From Lachnospiraceae bacterium (GTDB taxonomy: Bacteria > Bacillota > Clostridia > Lachnospirales > Lachnospiraceae), in assembly GCA_017476665.1 (NCBI GenBank), contig JAFUZJ010000015.1, forward strand, positions 1 through 64,000: 64,000 nucleotides of DNA, given 5' to 3'. A program made the translations under genes and the position numbers. The notes beneath the pieces are model-generated. The model did not search any database, was not told where the DNA came from, and worked only from the letters and a program-made list of their open reading frames with translations. Positions 35,431 through 45,532 of the stretch are shown one piece after another. Each line of letters starts with the position of its first letter. The stretch's first letter is position 1.

Positions 35431-36519
35431 TTATGCCTTAAACATATACAGCGCAACACATATTCCGCATGGAACACAGCACAGTGCCAACGGGATCAGC
35501 ACCAGCCATCGGCGGTAAGCCACCGCCGCGCATACGCCTGCCACGCCCACCAACATGCAGCACAGAACAGCCCCCATCACACTGCACAGACATCCGCTCG
35601 CCATCACACAAGTCAAAAGCTCCCAGAAAGCCAGCCCGCATTTTTTGCGTTCCTCCAGCTTGCTCATCAGCACAGACATGAGCATAAACAGCATAGGGAT
35701 CACGATACTCCCCAGAGCCGCCTTACCCTGACGGTTTCTGGCGATCATAAAGTTCTCTACTGTATAAAAAGAATAATCCCCGAAAAGGACTAACAACTCT
35801 GTAAAGATCAAAAAAAGAGGAATTCTCTGCTCTTTCCCGGCAAACAGTTTCTTACCCAGCAAATAGAAGATCATATAGGTCATAGGAATCAGCATAAGCG
35901 GCGCTGCCACATGTGCCACACTCACTGCCCTGATCCCGCTGATTGCCGACAGATAAGCTATCCAGATTGGAAAAGGCGCCAATCCATGCCGGATATCCAC
36001 TGATGTAGTGCCACCGGTATAGGGAAGCTTATGATACATCGTATCAGAATTAACTGCAATGGTTGAAACTGCCACATAATAGGCGTCATCTCCATCTGCA
36101 TAAGTCATGCGCACTGCCTGTATCAATTGAAAAAGCAGGATCCCTGCAAAAAGAATCCAAAAAATCCAGTGAGATTTTTTTTCTTTTGAAAATTGGAATA
36201 AATGTAATCCTTTTCTTTTCTCTCTCACCTGTCCGCACAAGTCACAAATTCCTCCCATTATAGCCAGTGTGACTGAGACCATTTCAAATGTGTATGCCAC
36301 ATCCAAAAAAAACCATTCCTGAAAAATCCCATAAACACAAATAATCCAAAACGCTGTCCACAACACGAACTGACCGCTCACCCACATATAGATCAGACGA
36401 TCATTCCCCCGGGTCATTTCGTTTTTTCGTGTGCAAAAAAAGCCGCCCGTGAGAATTGGCAGAACCAACATCAAAAGGATCAATTTACCGAGTTGAGTCA
36501 CCATAGACATATCACCCAT
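35431..36519 (-). CDS. polytopic membrane protein (DUF6077-like)
   Basis: A 362-residue protein with about ten membrane segments. A loop containing YADGDDAYYVAVSTIA follows the fourth or fifth segment; the GDDA acidic pair there recalls the catalytic loop of GT-C transferases. I associate the sequence with DUF6077, from memory only. AGGAG lies about 13 bases before the ATG at 36519; in-frame ATGs at 36510 and 36504 are alternatives. Its position among decoration genes suggests a role in extracytoplasmic sugar transfer, but no substrate can be named. Confidence 0.72.
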   Translation of the reverse strand: MGDMSMVTQLGKLILLMLVLPILTGGFFCTRKNEMTRGNDRLIYMWVSGQFVLWTAFWIICVYGIFQEWFFLDVAYTFEMVSVTLAIMGGICDLCGQVREKRKGLHLFQFSKEKKSHWIFWILFAGILLFQLIQAVRMTYADGDDAYYVAVSTIAVNSDTMYHKLPYTGGTTSVDIRHGLAPFPIWIAYLSAISGIRAVSVAHVAAPLMLIPMTYMIFYLLGKKLFAGKEQRIPLFLIFTELLVLFGDYSFYTVENFMIARNRQGKAALGSIVIPMLFMLMSVLMSKLEERKKCGLAFWELLTCVMASGCLCSVMGAVLCCMLVGVAGVCAAVAYRRWLVLIPLALCCVPCGICVALYMFKA

Positions 36520-36562
36520 CTTGTCATCCGTCTCCTATCTCTTCACACTTCTTCATACCTTA

Positions 36563-38299
36563 TCACAGCCGGGAACCCGTCCCAAAATACAATATTTCAT
36601 CACCATGCGCCCCTCCCTGCGGCATCAGCACTTCCATCGCAGTCAGCTCATATGCTTGCGCCATGATCTCACATACTTTTTCCCTGTCTGCCCCATCTTT
36701 GAGCAGGACCACCACACGCGTCATGCCCTGTATCAAATCCGGCGTTTTCTCAAATTCCTGCGGCGTGAGTATCAGCGTACACCGGTAATGTGTAAATTCC
36801 GGCAGATTCTCATAATACCCGACGCCATCTCCGATGCAGATGCAGGGACATTCCCCGTATTCCTCGGATATCCTGACCTGTGCTTCATATCCCCGGTACA
36901 AATACGGATTATCATACCTCCATGTCTGCAAAGGCTGCAAAAGGATCGTCAGGGCCGCCAGCCCCCATAACAATCTCTTTCCGGCAAAACAGGAAACCGC
37001 CGCAACAGACAGCAGAATCACCAAAGGAAACAACGGCATAATATAACGGTCCACCAGATAAGGTGACATACGGGCAGCCAGAAGAAAATACCCGGCCACC
37101 GGAAGCAGCAGCAGACCTGCCAGTCCTCTGGAGACAATCCCTCTCTCCTTCCACAGATGCCATGCAATGCAACCGATCAGGACTGCACCTACTAAGAGCA
37201 CCGTCAGGACACCCGTCTCCTGTACCAGGATCCCGCCAAACCTTCTCAGCCGCATGCCGTATCCGTCAAGTCCGGAAGACAGATTGGCCAGCGCTTCCAC
37301 ACCTCTCCCGCTGGAAAACACATCCGAGATGGCAAACGGAAAACATACCAACCCGATGACTGCCGCCAACACCATGCTTCGGATATAGCACCAAACTTCC
37401 TGCCTTCGATCCGCTCTCCACAGCAGGATCACCGTCACCGCTGCCAGGATCAGACAATAAAACAGGAAAAAATACTGTGTCCAGAAGCCGCACAATGTCA
37501 CCAGGATCAGAAATTTATTCTTTTTCCCAAAATCACTATACTGCTGCCCCTGTACACGCAAACGGGGCGCCGCCAGTTTGCTCAAGTGGATCGCCAGCAG
37601 TGCCGCACACCAGAAACTCAGCATCCCGTACATTCGGATCAACAGTGTGGTACTCATCGCCCCCGCCGAAAATCCATACAGTGCGGCCGCCCAAAATCCC
37701 GCAAATCTTCCCCGCTCCGTTTTCCCCAAAAGGAAGCATAGCATTCTGCCCATCCACATCAACAGTCCCATGATCCCCATGACACAGATCAGATTAATGC
37801 CGCATCCCATAAGCGGGGTGATCTGTCCCCGAAACACAGAGGAAACTGTGTGCAATGCCATAAAATGCAAAGGCGGATGGTTGTCATCTTTCACATTAAA
37901 ATAGACCGACAGATAATCAAACGCATCTCCGTCTCCCACTGTAATGTAATCCCGAAACTGCTCCGCCGTGATCCACACCGGCTCCTCGTACACATCCGCC
38001 TTGTAGGTCAAAAGCTTACTGTTTCCCTTGTTCTGAATCACATCCGCGATCGTGTCCCTGAGGTTTCCGAGTGTTTCTCCAAACGTCTCCCCCTCAATCT
38101 CCTGCTCCACAAATTTGGCCAGTCTGCCCTGAGGCTGTGTGGGTACAATCCACGGATTAAATTTTGCGTTTGCCAGTTCGAAACTCAAAAGCTCATCCAT
38201 GTGATACCCTTCCTTCTGGGAAATCCCATACAGAAGCCAGATGGCACATGCAATAAGCAGCAGAAGTTCCGGCCACGATCTCCACTTATCTTTCTTCAT
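36563..38299 (-). CDS. GT-C-type glycosyltransferase, PMT_2/GT39-like
   Basis: A 578-residue polytopic protein with one N-terminal membrane segment, then a large external loop, then about ten more segments. The first loop has HMDELLSFE, matching the acidic catalytic motif of PMT-type enzymes, and DDNHPPLHFMALH matches their second conserved loop. Such enzymes use lipid-linked sugars outside the membrane. The gene starts 14 bases inside the upstream gene, with GAGGT before the ATG. The acceptor is probably the polysaccharide of this locus or a wall component. Confidence 0.82.
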   Translation of the reverse strand: MKKDKWRSWPELLLLIACAIWLLYGISQKEGYHMDELLSFELANAKFNPWIVPTQPQGRLAKFVEQEIEGETFGETLGNLRDTIADVIQNKGNSKLLTYKADVYEEPVWITAEQFRDYITVGDGDAFDYLSVYFNVKDDNHPPLHFMALHTVSSVFRGQITPLMGCGINLICVMGIMGLLMWMGRMLCFLLGKTERGRFAGFWAAALYGFSAGAMSTTLLIRMYGMLSFWCAALLAIHLSKLAAPRLRVQGQQYSDFGKKNKFLILVTLCGFWTQYFFLFYCLILAAVTVILLWRADRRQEVWCYIRSMVLAAVIGLVCFPFAISDVFSSGRGVEALANLSSGLDGYGMRLRRFGGILVQETGVLTVLLVGAVLIGCIAWHLWKERGIVSRGLAGLLLLPVAGYFLLAARMSPYLVDRYIMPLFPLVILLSVAAVSCFAGKRLLWGLAALTILLQPLQTWRYDNPYLYRGYEAQVRISEEYGECPCICIGDGVGYYENLPEFTHYRCTLILTPQEFEKTPDLIQGMTRVVVLLKDGADREKVCEIMAQAYELTAMEVLMPQGGAHGDEILYFGTGSRL

Positions 38300-40022
38300 C
38301 CGCTACCTCATACAAAAAAATGCGATAATAACTGTCCTGCGTCTCAAACGGTTCCTCCCGCATCAACACCAGTCCCAACTCCTCACTGTTTGCTATATAG
38401 GCGGCAGACAGCAGATAATCTCCGCCCAGATCCCGTAAAGCTTTTGTATCCAGTTCCAAATGTTGAAAATAGAACCCGTTTTTCTCAATGGTATAATACC
38501 CGGGACACTCCGTTCCAAACAGGTAGCACCGATTCCCCCATTCATCAAAATAGGCCCTCAGATAATCGCTCTCTGCCAATGCCGGCGCGATCACTCTCCG
38601 AAAAGCGTGTTTGTAGTCCAATGCATAGTTATTGGAATAGCCGTCCAGACAATAGAAACCGTGATACAGCGCAGCCGCCGGATCAATACCCAGGCTGACC
38701 ACCCGATACGACTCCTGCGTCAATCCCATTTCCTGTTCTAGGTAATCTCTCACCTGATCCAGCACACCAATCGCGTAATACTCACTGTAACTCAGCATCG
38801 GGTAACCCGGATTGCGCAGCTTTTGCAGATTTGATTTGATATCACTTTCCTTCAGGAGTGTAATGCCCGTCACCCCCGACACAATCAGACACACCAACAC
38901 GGTAACGACTGCACGGGATTTCCACACATACGCCAGGCAGCAGCCCAATGCCAGATACCAGAGACAGGGCGCCAGCCACAAAAAACGGTCCAATTGAAAA
39001 GCACCTGCCGCTCCCATATGTTCTTTCAATCCTACGAAAAAGCTGCAATTCCAAAACGCACTGATTCCTGCAAACGCAGCATTACACCCGAGACACCACC
39101 AGATGACTGTAACAGATCGATCCCTTTGTACCCCTTCCTTCTGCAAAACACCCGACCGGCGTACCCGGATTTCCTCTGCGATCAGAATCAAAACCGCCAC
39201 TCCCAAAATTCCGATATGCCTATCCGTACTATACTGTCCTCCCTCCAAAAAACCTTGGAAAAACCCACGCCATAAATTTTCTGACCCGAGAACATATTCT
39301 GTTTTATGGGAAACTTCCTGATCCCCGATTCCCAACACCTGCAGAATCAAGGCAAAATTCTCGGCCAGATAGATTGCCGTCATCGTTCCCCATAACAACA
39401 CCATTGGAATCGGAGCCGCTTTCTTCCGTACCCAGTCACGCACGATCCAAATTGCCAATACCGCCAATACCGCAAAACCAACCAATATCAGAGAAGAGTT
39501 TAACGCATACAGGATTCCGTATGCCAGGCAGAAAGCACGCCTCCCCCTGCCCTGCCGCAGTCGGAGCACACACCACAAGAGAAGCGGAAGTCCATATTGC
39601 GAAAGCCCATACACCGGCAGAAAGGGAATGATCCCATACAGTCCTCCCGCCACAAAAGCAGCGATATCACTCTCCGTGTTCTCGTACACCAACAGATACA
39701 TGCCTGCGTATCCGGTCACGCAGCCCAGAAGCTGCATCAGATATAAGGCTTTCAGCGGAGAAAATACCCGAAACAATAAGATACATGCCGGCGCCGGGGG
39801 CATCAACGCTGTCTTGGAAGCGCCCCCCAAAAACTCCGGAAGGATCCTGCCATCCCCCAAATGTCTGGCCTGCAAAATATATGCGATCACTTCCCCATCC
39901 AGCTGATCGTGATAGGTATAGATTGCATTTTCCCCCAGAAAAAGGCTCGGCAAAAGCGTCAATATGATAAGGACACATCCTATTCCAAAAAGAAGACTAC
40001 TTTTCTTCTGTATATGCAGCAT
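38286..40022 (-). CDS. polytopic membrane protein (DUF6044-like)
   Basis: A 578-residue protein with about 12 membrane segments and a soluble C-terminal tail of about 150 residues. The first loop holds TYHDQLDGEVIAYILQARHL, a conserved-looking acidic loop. I recall this pattern from DUF6044 proteins found near exopolysaccharide genes. AGGAGG precedes the ATG, and the gene starts 26 bases inside the preceding one, so the two are coupled. It may be a GT-C-like transferase or a flippase-associated protein; the sequence does not decide. Confidence 0.75.
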   Translation of the reverse strand: MLHIQKKSSLLFGIGCVLIILTLLPSLFLGENAIYTYHDQLDGEVIAYILQARHLGDGRILPEFLGGASKTALMPPAPACILLFRVFSPLKALYLMQLLGCVTGYAGMYLLVYENTESDIAAFVAGGLYGIIPFLPVYGLSQYGLPLLLWCVLRLRQGRGRRAFCLAYGILYALNSSLILVGFAVLAVLAIWIVRDWVRKKAAPIPMVLLWGTMTAIYLAENFALILQVLGIGDQEVSHKTEYVLGSENLWRGFFQGFLEGGQYSTDRHIGILGVAVLILIAEEIRVRRSGVLQKEGVQRDRSVTVIWWCLGCNAAFAGISAFWNCSFFVGLKEHMGAAGAFQLDRFLWLAPCLWYLALGCCLAYVWKSRAVVTVLVCLIVSGVTGITLLKESDIKSNLQKLRNPGYPMLSYSEYYAIGVLDQVRDYLEQEMGLTQESYRVVSLGIDPAAALYHGFYCLDGYSNNYALDYKHAFRRVIAPALAESDYLRAYFDEWGNRCYLFGTECPGYYTIEKNGFYFQHLELDTKALRDLGGDYLLSAAYIANSEELGLVLMREEPFETQDSYYRIFLYEVADEER

Positions 40023-41055
40023 CCGATGCAGCCTCCTTTTTCCAAAATGTTGCCCCCTCTGTCATCCAGAAAAGCCACAGGCACAGGATATAGATAACAT
40101 TTTTGTAATCCATTTTTCCTGTCGTGCTGAACGTATACCATGCCGACATAACAACGGTCGTAAATATGGCATAGAGTAAAGCAGACGCATGACAACCTCG
40201 TCCGTCTTCCAGCAAAACCAAAAGCAATCTGAAGATCAGCGCCAGCGCAAACCAACAGCAACCATACCGCATCGCATACTTGCCCCAGATCGGGGAAACC
40301 TGCAAAAACTGCCGATAATTCAGACCTGCATAAGAATCATACGCTCTGTGCTGTAATTGCAGCAGCAAAACCACCGGCGGCAGTACATATCCTGCCTCAT
40401 CCCATAGGATTTCCTTGACAATCTGCTTTTTATGCCCTTTCCATGCAGCATCCCGCAATGCTCCCATCAGGACCCGCACCTCCTCTTCCGAATACTTTTC
40501 CCGCAGATCCGGAACCAGGATGGTTTCGACCCCCGAAGCCTCCAATGTACTGTCTACCATAACCCAGTAGTCAATCTTATCTTTTGCCTCGTCTTCCAAG
40601 GCATAGTAATCCCGATATAAAGTAGTCCATACGATCCTGCTGCCACAGAGGGCCGGCAGATCCGCTCTCACTATAAGCACAGCTCCAACCCCTAAGCCCA
40701 GGATCACGCAAAGGCATGTCACCGGTATCCGGTTCCTGCAAGCCTTCCATCCCAACAGCAGGATCAGCACTACCAAAATCCGCAGGTCCGGTTTGGTCAG
40801 CAGCTGCAGGATCATAGGAAAACTCTCCACTGCCAATACCCGAAACAAGCTTTGCGGGACCGTTGCCTTCGGCATCAGAAACCACAACACCGCGCCCAGA
40901 AGTAAAATCTGTACCACGCAAACAATGCCTTTACCGAAATCATGCATTCCGGCAAAAGCATTGCACATCCAGAACATTCCCAAAGCAATCTGGACGCAGA
41001 AGCCTATGAATATCACTCTGCTCATCACAGCAGCACAGTTCTTCTTAACATCCAT
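39997..41055 (-). CDS. polytopic membrane protein of unknown family
   Basis: A 352-residue protein. About five membrane segments come first, then a soluble external domain (about 130-225) with YRDYYALEDEAKDKIDYWVMVDSTLE, then about four more segments and a short charged tail. I do not recognise the family. It starts 11 bases inside the wecE-like gene end, with AAAGGA before the ATG, and overlaps the next gene. The tight coupling with glycan genes on both sides is the only functional hint. Confidence 0.7.
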   Translation of the reverse strand: MDVKKNCAAVMSRVIFIGFCVQIALGMFWMCNAFAGMHDFGKGIVCVVQILLLGAVLWFLMPKATVPQSLFRVLAVESFPMILQLLTKPDLRILVVLILLLGWKACRNRIPVTCLCVILGLGVGAVLIVRADLPALCGSRIVWTTLYRDYYALEDEAKDKIDYWVMVDSTLEASGVETILVPDLREKYSEEEVRVLMGALRDAAWKGHKKQIVKEILWDEAGYVLPPVVLLLQLQHRAYDSYAGLNYRQFLQVSPIWGKYAMRYGCCWFALALIFRLLLVLLEDGRGCHASALLYAIFTTVVMSAWYTFSTTGKMDYKNVIYILCLWLFWMTEGATFWKKEAASDAAYTEEK

Positions 41056-42175
41056 AAAATTCCTTTACTTTATCGCAGATATGATCAACCTGCGCCGCAG
41101 TCAGGCCGTAGTACATCGGCAGTCTCACCAACCGCTCGCTCTCTTTTGTCGTATAGACATCCTCCCCATGAAAACGTCCGTATTTTTGCCCTGCCGGCGA
41201 GGAGTGCAGCGGAATATAGTGAAATACTGCCAATATCTCATTCTCTTTCAGATAAGCAATCAATGCACTTCTTTCTTCAATCTCCGCCGCTTTCAGATAA
41301 AACATATGCGCATTGTGTACACAGTTCCCCGGGATCACAGGCAGCACGATCTTTCCTTTTTGCGCCAAGGTCTCCAAATTCTTGTAATACCGGTTCCAGA
41401 GAGCAATTCTCGCCTCATTGATCCGGTCGGCAACCTCCAACTGCGCATAAAGATAGGCTGCATTCATATCACTGGGGAGATAGGACGAACCATAATTTAC
41501 CCAGGTATACTTGTCAATCTGCCCCCGGAAATATTTGCTTCGATTTGTTCCCTTTTCCCGGATGATCTCTGCATCCTCAATTTTCTCCTCATCCCGGATC
41601 AGAAGTGCGCCGCCTTCCCCCATACTGTAATTTTTCGTTTCATGAAAACTGAAACATCCGTAATCGCCAAATGTCCCCAGTGCTTTTCCTTTATAGGTGG
41701 ACATGATCCCCTGTGCCGCATCCTCGATCACCCACAGATGATATCTTTCCGCAATATCCATAATGGTATCCATCTCGCAGGCAACTCCCGCATAGTGCAC
41801 CGGCACAATGCCCTTGGTACGTTCCGTGACCGCCGCCTCGATCTTGGTCTCATCGATGTTCATGGTGTCCGGGCGAATATCCACAAACACCGGTGTCGCC
41901 CCGCGCAGCACGAAGGCATCCGCCGTGGACACAAACGTGTAAGACGGCATGATCACTTCATCTCCCGGTCCCACCTCGGCAAGTAATGCCGCCATCTCCG
42001 TGGCATGGGTGCAGGAAGTCGTCAACAGACACTTTGCCGTCCCGGTCTTTTGCTCGATCCACTCGTTGCACTTCTTCGTATATGCCCCGTCTCCGCAGAT
42101 CTTCTGATTTTGAACACATTCCTGAATATATCCTGCCGCTGTTTCCACATAAGGCGGCACATTGAAATTGATCAT
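41045..42175 (-). CDS. wecE: dTDP-4-amino-4,6-dideoxygalactose transaminase (WecE/RffA-like)
   Basis: PLP enzyme of the DegT/DnrJ/EryC1 family that aminates dTDP-4-keto-6-deoxyglucose (product of RfbB) to a dTDP-4-amino sugar. 376 residues. It has MPSYTFVSTADAFVLRGATPVFVD, IEDAAQG (PLP-binding Asp) and SFHETKNYSMGEGG, where the Lys forms the internal aldimine. The HETKN form is the RffA/WecE variant. GAGGAG precedes the ATG. With rfbA and rfbB in the neighbouring operon, an aminodideoxyhexose such as Fuc4N is the likely product, which the GT enzymes here could use. The sugar stereochemistry is inferred from the subfamily. Confidence 0.9.
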   Translation of the reverse strand: MINFNVPPYVETAAGYIQECVQNQKICGDGAYTKKCNEWIEQKTGTAKCLLTTSCTHATEMAALLAEVGPGDEVIMPSYTFVSTADAFVLRGATPVFVDIRPDTMNIDETKIEAAVTERTKGIVPVHYAGVACEMDTIMDIAERYHLWVIEDAAQGIMSTYKGKALGTFGDYGCFSFHETKNYSMGEGGALLIRDEEKIEDAEIIREKGTNRSKYFRGQIDKYTWVNYGSSYLPSDMNAAYLYAQLEVADRINEARIALWNRYYKNLETLAQKGKIVLPVIPGNCVHNAHMFYLKAAEIEERSALIAYLKENEILAVFHYIPLHSSPAGQKYGRFHGEDVYTTKESERLVRLPMYYGLTAAQVDHICDKVKEFYGC

Positions 42176-42191
42176 TTTGACTTGTCTCCTC

Positions 42192-43145
42192 TCAACGCTT
42201 CCAGGCGCCTACAACGTTTCCCGAAACATTGTCTGTCACCTGACTGATAATGTATTTGGGCCGGCCCTTCACTTCCTCATAAACACGGGCAATATAATGC
42301 CCAATGATCCCAAGGCTCAACATGATGAACCCTCCGATGATCAGGATCAACAGGATCACTGTGGTAAAGCCTTCCACGCTGTTTCCCATAAAATAGCGCA
42401 CCAGCGTCTGTATGAACAGAACAATACTGCCCAAAATAGAGATCAGACCGACAACCGTCACAATCTGAAGCGGCATCGTACTGAAAGATGTGGCATTGGT
42501 GATCGCATATCTCATCAGGCTCCACAGTGACCACTTGCTCTTGCCGAACTTTCTCTCCTGCACCTCATATTCTACCGTATCTCTGCGAAAACCTGCCCAG
42601 AATGTCAATGCTCTGAAAAAGGTATTCCGCTCCGGCAGTTCCAATAAAACCTTGACCACTTTGCGGTCCAAAAGTTTAAAATCAGAGGATGCATTCATAT
42701 CGATCTTGATCAGTCGGCTCATGATCTTATAAAACAATCCCGCCGACAATTTATAACCAAGGCTTTCCCTGCCGCGGTCGGATTTGATCCCCTCCACGAC
42801 CTCCGCGCCATCGTTCCATTTTTCCCACATTTGGGGAATCACCTCGGGCGGATGCTGCAGATCACAGTCCATAACGATCACCGCATCTCCGGTCGTCAGT
42901 TCAAGCCCTGCAAAAATCCCCGCTTCCTTACCGAAATTTCGCGAGAACTGAGCCCCCTTCACGCGGGGATTCTTTGCTGCCGCTTTCAAAATTTCCGCAT
43001 ACGTATTGTCCACCGATCCGTCACTGACAAACACAAGCTCATAATCTATCCCGTGTTTTTCCAGAAGCTCTGCCAATACCGTTGCCGTGTTTTCTATATT
43101 CTGTTCCTCATTGTAAGCGGGCAAAACAATGGACAAAACCGACAT
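42192..43145 (-). CDS. polyprenyl-phosphate glycosyltransferase (GtrB/DPM1-like)
   Basis: Moves a sugar from a nucleotide donor to undecaprenyl phosphate on the cytosolic side, for later use by an external transferase. 317 residues: a GT2 domain with SIVLPAYNEEQNIE, VSDGSVDNT, VMDCDLQHPPEV (DxD) and QERKFGKSKWSLWSL, then two C-terminal membrane segments. This is the layout of bactoprenol glucosyltransferases. It directly follows the GtrC-like gene, so the two form a gtrB/gtrC-type pair that decorates the polymer outside the cell. GGGAGAG precedes the ATG. Confidence 0.93.
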   Translation of the reverse strand: MSVLSIVLPAYNEEQNIENTATVLAELLEKHGIDYELVFVSDGSVDNTYAEILKAAAKNPRVKGAQFSRNFGKEAGIFAGLELTTGDAVIVMDCDLQHPPEVIPQMWEKWNDGAEVVEGIKSDRGRESLGYKLSAGLFYKIMSRLIKIDMNASSDFKLLDRKVVKVLLELPERNTFFRALTFWAGFRRDTVEYEVQERKFGKSKWSLWSLMRYAITNATSFSTMPLQIVTVVGLISILGSIVLFIQTLVRYFMGNSVEGFTTVILLILIIGGFIMLSLGIIGHYIARVYEEVKGRPKYIISQVTDNVSGNVVGAWKR

Positions 43146-43148
43146 AAC

Positions 43149-44648
43149 TCAATCTCTCCCTACATTTTCCGTCTTCACATAAATAATACCGTCCACCAGC
43201 TTTACTGAAGATGCCGCCGGAAAACTTTCCATCTCGATATACTCCTCAGAATAATAGATATCACCCATCTCCTTCGGCGTCATAATATTCAGACTTGCAC
43301 CCAGATAATTTCTGATAAACGCCTCATAATTCTCAGCAGTGTATAGTAAAGTATCTCCGTTCAATCCAATCATATTAGAGGTGACCGGTAACGTGATATC
43401 CGTTACCGGGAACGGTTCATACCCTACAACTCCCACCATTGCAATGGGAATCCCCTGATAATACCCTTCTGTCTGTTCAATCCGGTCCAGCAGTCGTACA
43501 CAATATGCATAGGTCTTCTCATACCGTTTTTGCAGATTTGTATATCCGATATTATCCACCAGTGCATAGTGAAAGACCAGTACAAATGCTGCCGCCAGAC
43601 CGATCCACGCCTTTTTTTCGCCGTGGCGGCTTACAAATGCCACCATCAGAATCAGATATACCACCCATTGATAGCGCATCAGCAAATGATATGTCACATT
43701 GGGAGAAATCAGAAGGATCACATTTGTTGCTAACGGTACCGCCAGCAACACCATGGTTATTATAACAAATAGAGCCGGATTCTTCCATACTTTTCTTTGT
43801 TTCCCCAATCTGCAGGCTCCGTAGATCGCACACCCGCACAACACAATCAACGCAATCAGAGAAAAAATATTCTGGAACAATACATTCCCACGCAATGTAA
43901 AACTGAGAAAATCCCGATACGTATGCGTGATCGTCCCGACTGCCGCCCCGCTGATCCCATCGTTGATCCCCTGATAGGAATCCAGTTCTTTTCCCTCTAT
44001 CACCAACAAAATCCGCAGGATCACATAATAAAACAGGACACCCAACACTCCCATACACAGATAGCGGAATACTTCCCAGCATTTTTCCCTGAAAGGATCT
44101 TCCCTGCCGAAAATGCGAAGCGCCTCATAAAGACAGAGCAGGATCGCAAAGGGCAGATACGCCTGGTAAGTCCCCATGCTGAATGCCAGACAAAAAGCCC
44201 CGATCCAAAAGCCCTTTCTCCACTTTTTGGTACAGAGCACAGACAATACGGCCAGCAACAATGCCAGCATATAACCATCCATGGTAAACACATAAGCAAA
44301 GGTGGACGCCAGCGCCGGAAAGCTTACAAGCAATCCGCTGATCAGCATGATGGGGACAGTGTCCTGTATTTCCAGCAATTCTGCCAAGGCAACAGACGTC
44401 AGTCCCAAAAACACCAATCCCAGCAATCCAATCACCCAGGGAATCGTATAATACGTTGAAAATCCGCATGCAATCGTCAGAAACCATCTGCCGGATGTGA
44501 TCATATTCTGATCAAAATACAGGCTGCTCAGCCCGTCATGATTCGGAATATCCGAAAGCATCACCGGCATATGGATCAGCAAACCGATAAAAAACGCAGA
44601 TAAAAACGCAACTTTATATTCTTTTTTGATCTTTGATGTCCATTTCAT
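43149..44648 (-). CDS. GtrC-like polytopic glucosyltransferase (Glucos_trans_II-like)
   Basis: About 499 residues from the ATG at 44648. Around 11 membrane segments, with an early external loop IPNHDGLSSLYFDQNMITSGRW that matches the conserved loop of the serotype-converting glucosyltransferase family. A soluble tail of about 100 residues ends in a region with SNMIGLNGDTLLYTAENY. It should take the sugar from the lipid made by the GtrB-like enzyme and add it to the chain. GGAGACA or an upstream AGGGGGA could serve as ribosome binding site. It ends 3 bases before the GtrB-like gene starts. Confidence 0.85.
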   Translation of the reverse strand: MKWTSKIKKEYKVAFLSAFFIGLLIHMPVMLSDIPNHDGLSSLYFDQNMITSGRWFLTIACGFSTYYTIPWVIGLLGLVFLGLTSVALAELLEIQDTVPIMLISGLLVSFPALASTFAYVFTMDGYMLALLLAVLSVLCTKKWRKGFWIGAFCLAFSMGTYQAYLPFAILLCLYEALRIFGREDPFREKCWEVFRYLCMGVLGVLFYYVILRILLVIEGKELDSYQGINDGISGAAVGTITHTYRDFLSFTLRGNVLFQNIFSLIALIVLCGCAIYGACRLGKQRKVWKNPALFVIITMVLLAVPLATNVILLISPNVTYHLLMRYQWVVYLILMVAFVSRHGEKKAWIGLAAAFVLVFHYALVDNIGYTNLQKRYEKTYAYCVRLLDRIEQTEGYYQGIPIAMVGVVGYEPFPVTDITLPVTSNMIGLNGDTLLYTAENYEAFIRNYLGASLNIMTPKEMGDIYYSEEYIEMESFPAASSVKLVDGIIYVKTENVGRD

Positions 44649-44668
44649 TGTCTCCGTCCCCCTGTACA

Positions 44669-45532
44669 TCACAGGCTCCCATTCAATCCATTGATTATTT
44701 TTTCAGCGATGATCTGTCTGGATGCTTCATTCGGATGCAACCCGTCTATTGTAAAACGTTCCCAGTCTTCCCACTCCTCATGCGTATATACATCATGATA
44801 CAGATCGATGGCAGGAATCCCAAATTCTTTCGCGATCTCCAGTTCCTTCTGCACATACTCCTCCAAAAAGGCATATCCTGTATTGTACTCCTCGCAGGTT
44901 AACCCGTTAGAGAGATACCAAGTATAAGTTGGCGTCACCACGATCAGGTTTATGTCCGGATATGCTTTGTTTATCGTGTATAGCACACTCCGGAGTGCCC
45001 CGCCATATGTATTTTCATCAAACAGATTTTCAGGGTTATCCACCGGAATTCCTGCATGGTAATCATTTAATCCGAATGCAATCACGATCGTCTTTACCCG
45101 ATGAAAATCAATCTCCGGAAGATCTTCTATGATATCAGCAAAGTAGTTCGTAATTTCCCGTCTGCTGCGCACCGTCTGCTGCACTCCGAAATCGTCAGCT
45201 GCCAGCGCCTTTGCTAAACTGACCATGTTCAGAAGCGTCATCGTGTAGTTTACATCCAGATTTTCATCCTGTACTGCCAGGCTTGTGCCACCCATAGCCG
45301 CATTATACACCGAAAATCCGGATATGGTTTCCAGAGCAGTCGTCACAGAAGTCTCATCTCTGCAGAGCCCGATCAGACTATCCCCAAAGACAACCACATC
45401 ATATTCCTGATCTTTATGGTTGTTTAGCTGTAAGGAGACAAAAACTGCAAGAATCATTGCAAAAATCCCAGCAGCCGCCATCCAATAACGCATGTTATTT
45501 TTCTTATGTGCAAGTTTTTTACTCTTTTTCAT
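44669..45532 (-). CDS. membrane-anchored SGNH/GDSL hydrolase
   Basis: A 287-residue protein with a basic N-terminus, one membrane segment (about 14-34) and an external SGNH domain. Block I is VVFGDSLIG with the nucleophilic Ser intact, MGGTS supplies the oxyanion Gly, IAFGLNDYH the Asn, and DGLHPNEAS the Asp-His pair. A likely role is removing or transferring acetyl or other acyl groups on the surface glycan. The start overlaps the pseG stop by 4 bases (ATGA). The protein at 33676-34644 is a paralogue that lost the Ser. Confidence 0.9.
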   Translation of the reverse strand: MKKSKKLAHKKNNMRYWMAAAGIFAMILAVFVSLQLNNHKDQEYDVVVFGDSLIGLCRDETSVTTALETISGFSVYNAAMGGTSLAVQDENLDVNYTMTLLNMVSLAKALAADDFGVQQTVRSRREITNYFADIIEDLPEIDFHRVKTIVIAFGLNDYHAGIPVDNPENLFDENTYGGALRSVLYTINKAYPDINLIVVTPTYTWYLSNGLTCEEYNTGYAFLEEYVQKELEIAKEFGIPAIDLYHDVYTHEEWEDWERFTIDGLHPNEASRQIIAEKIINGLNGSL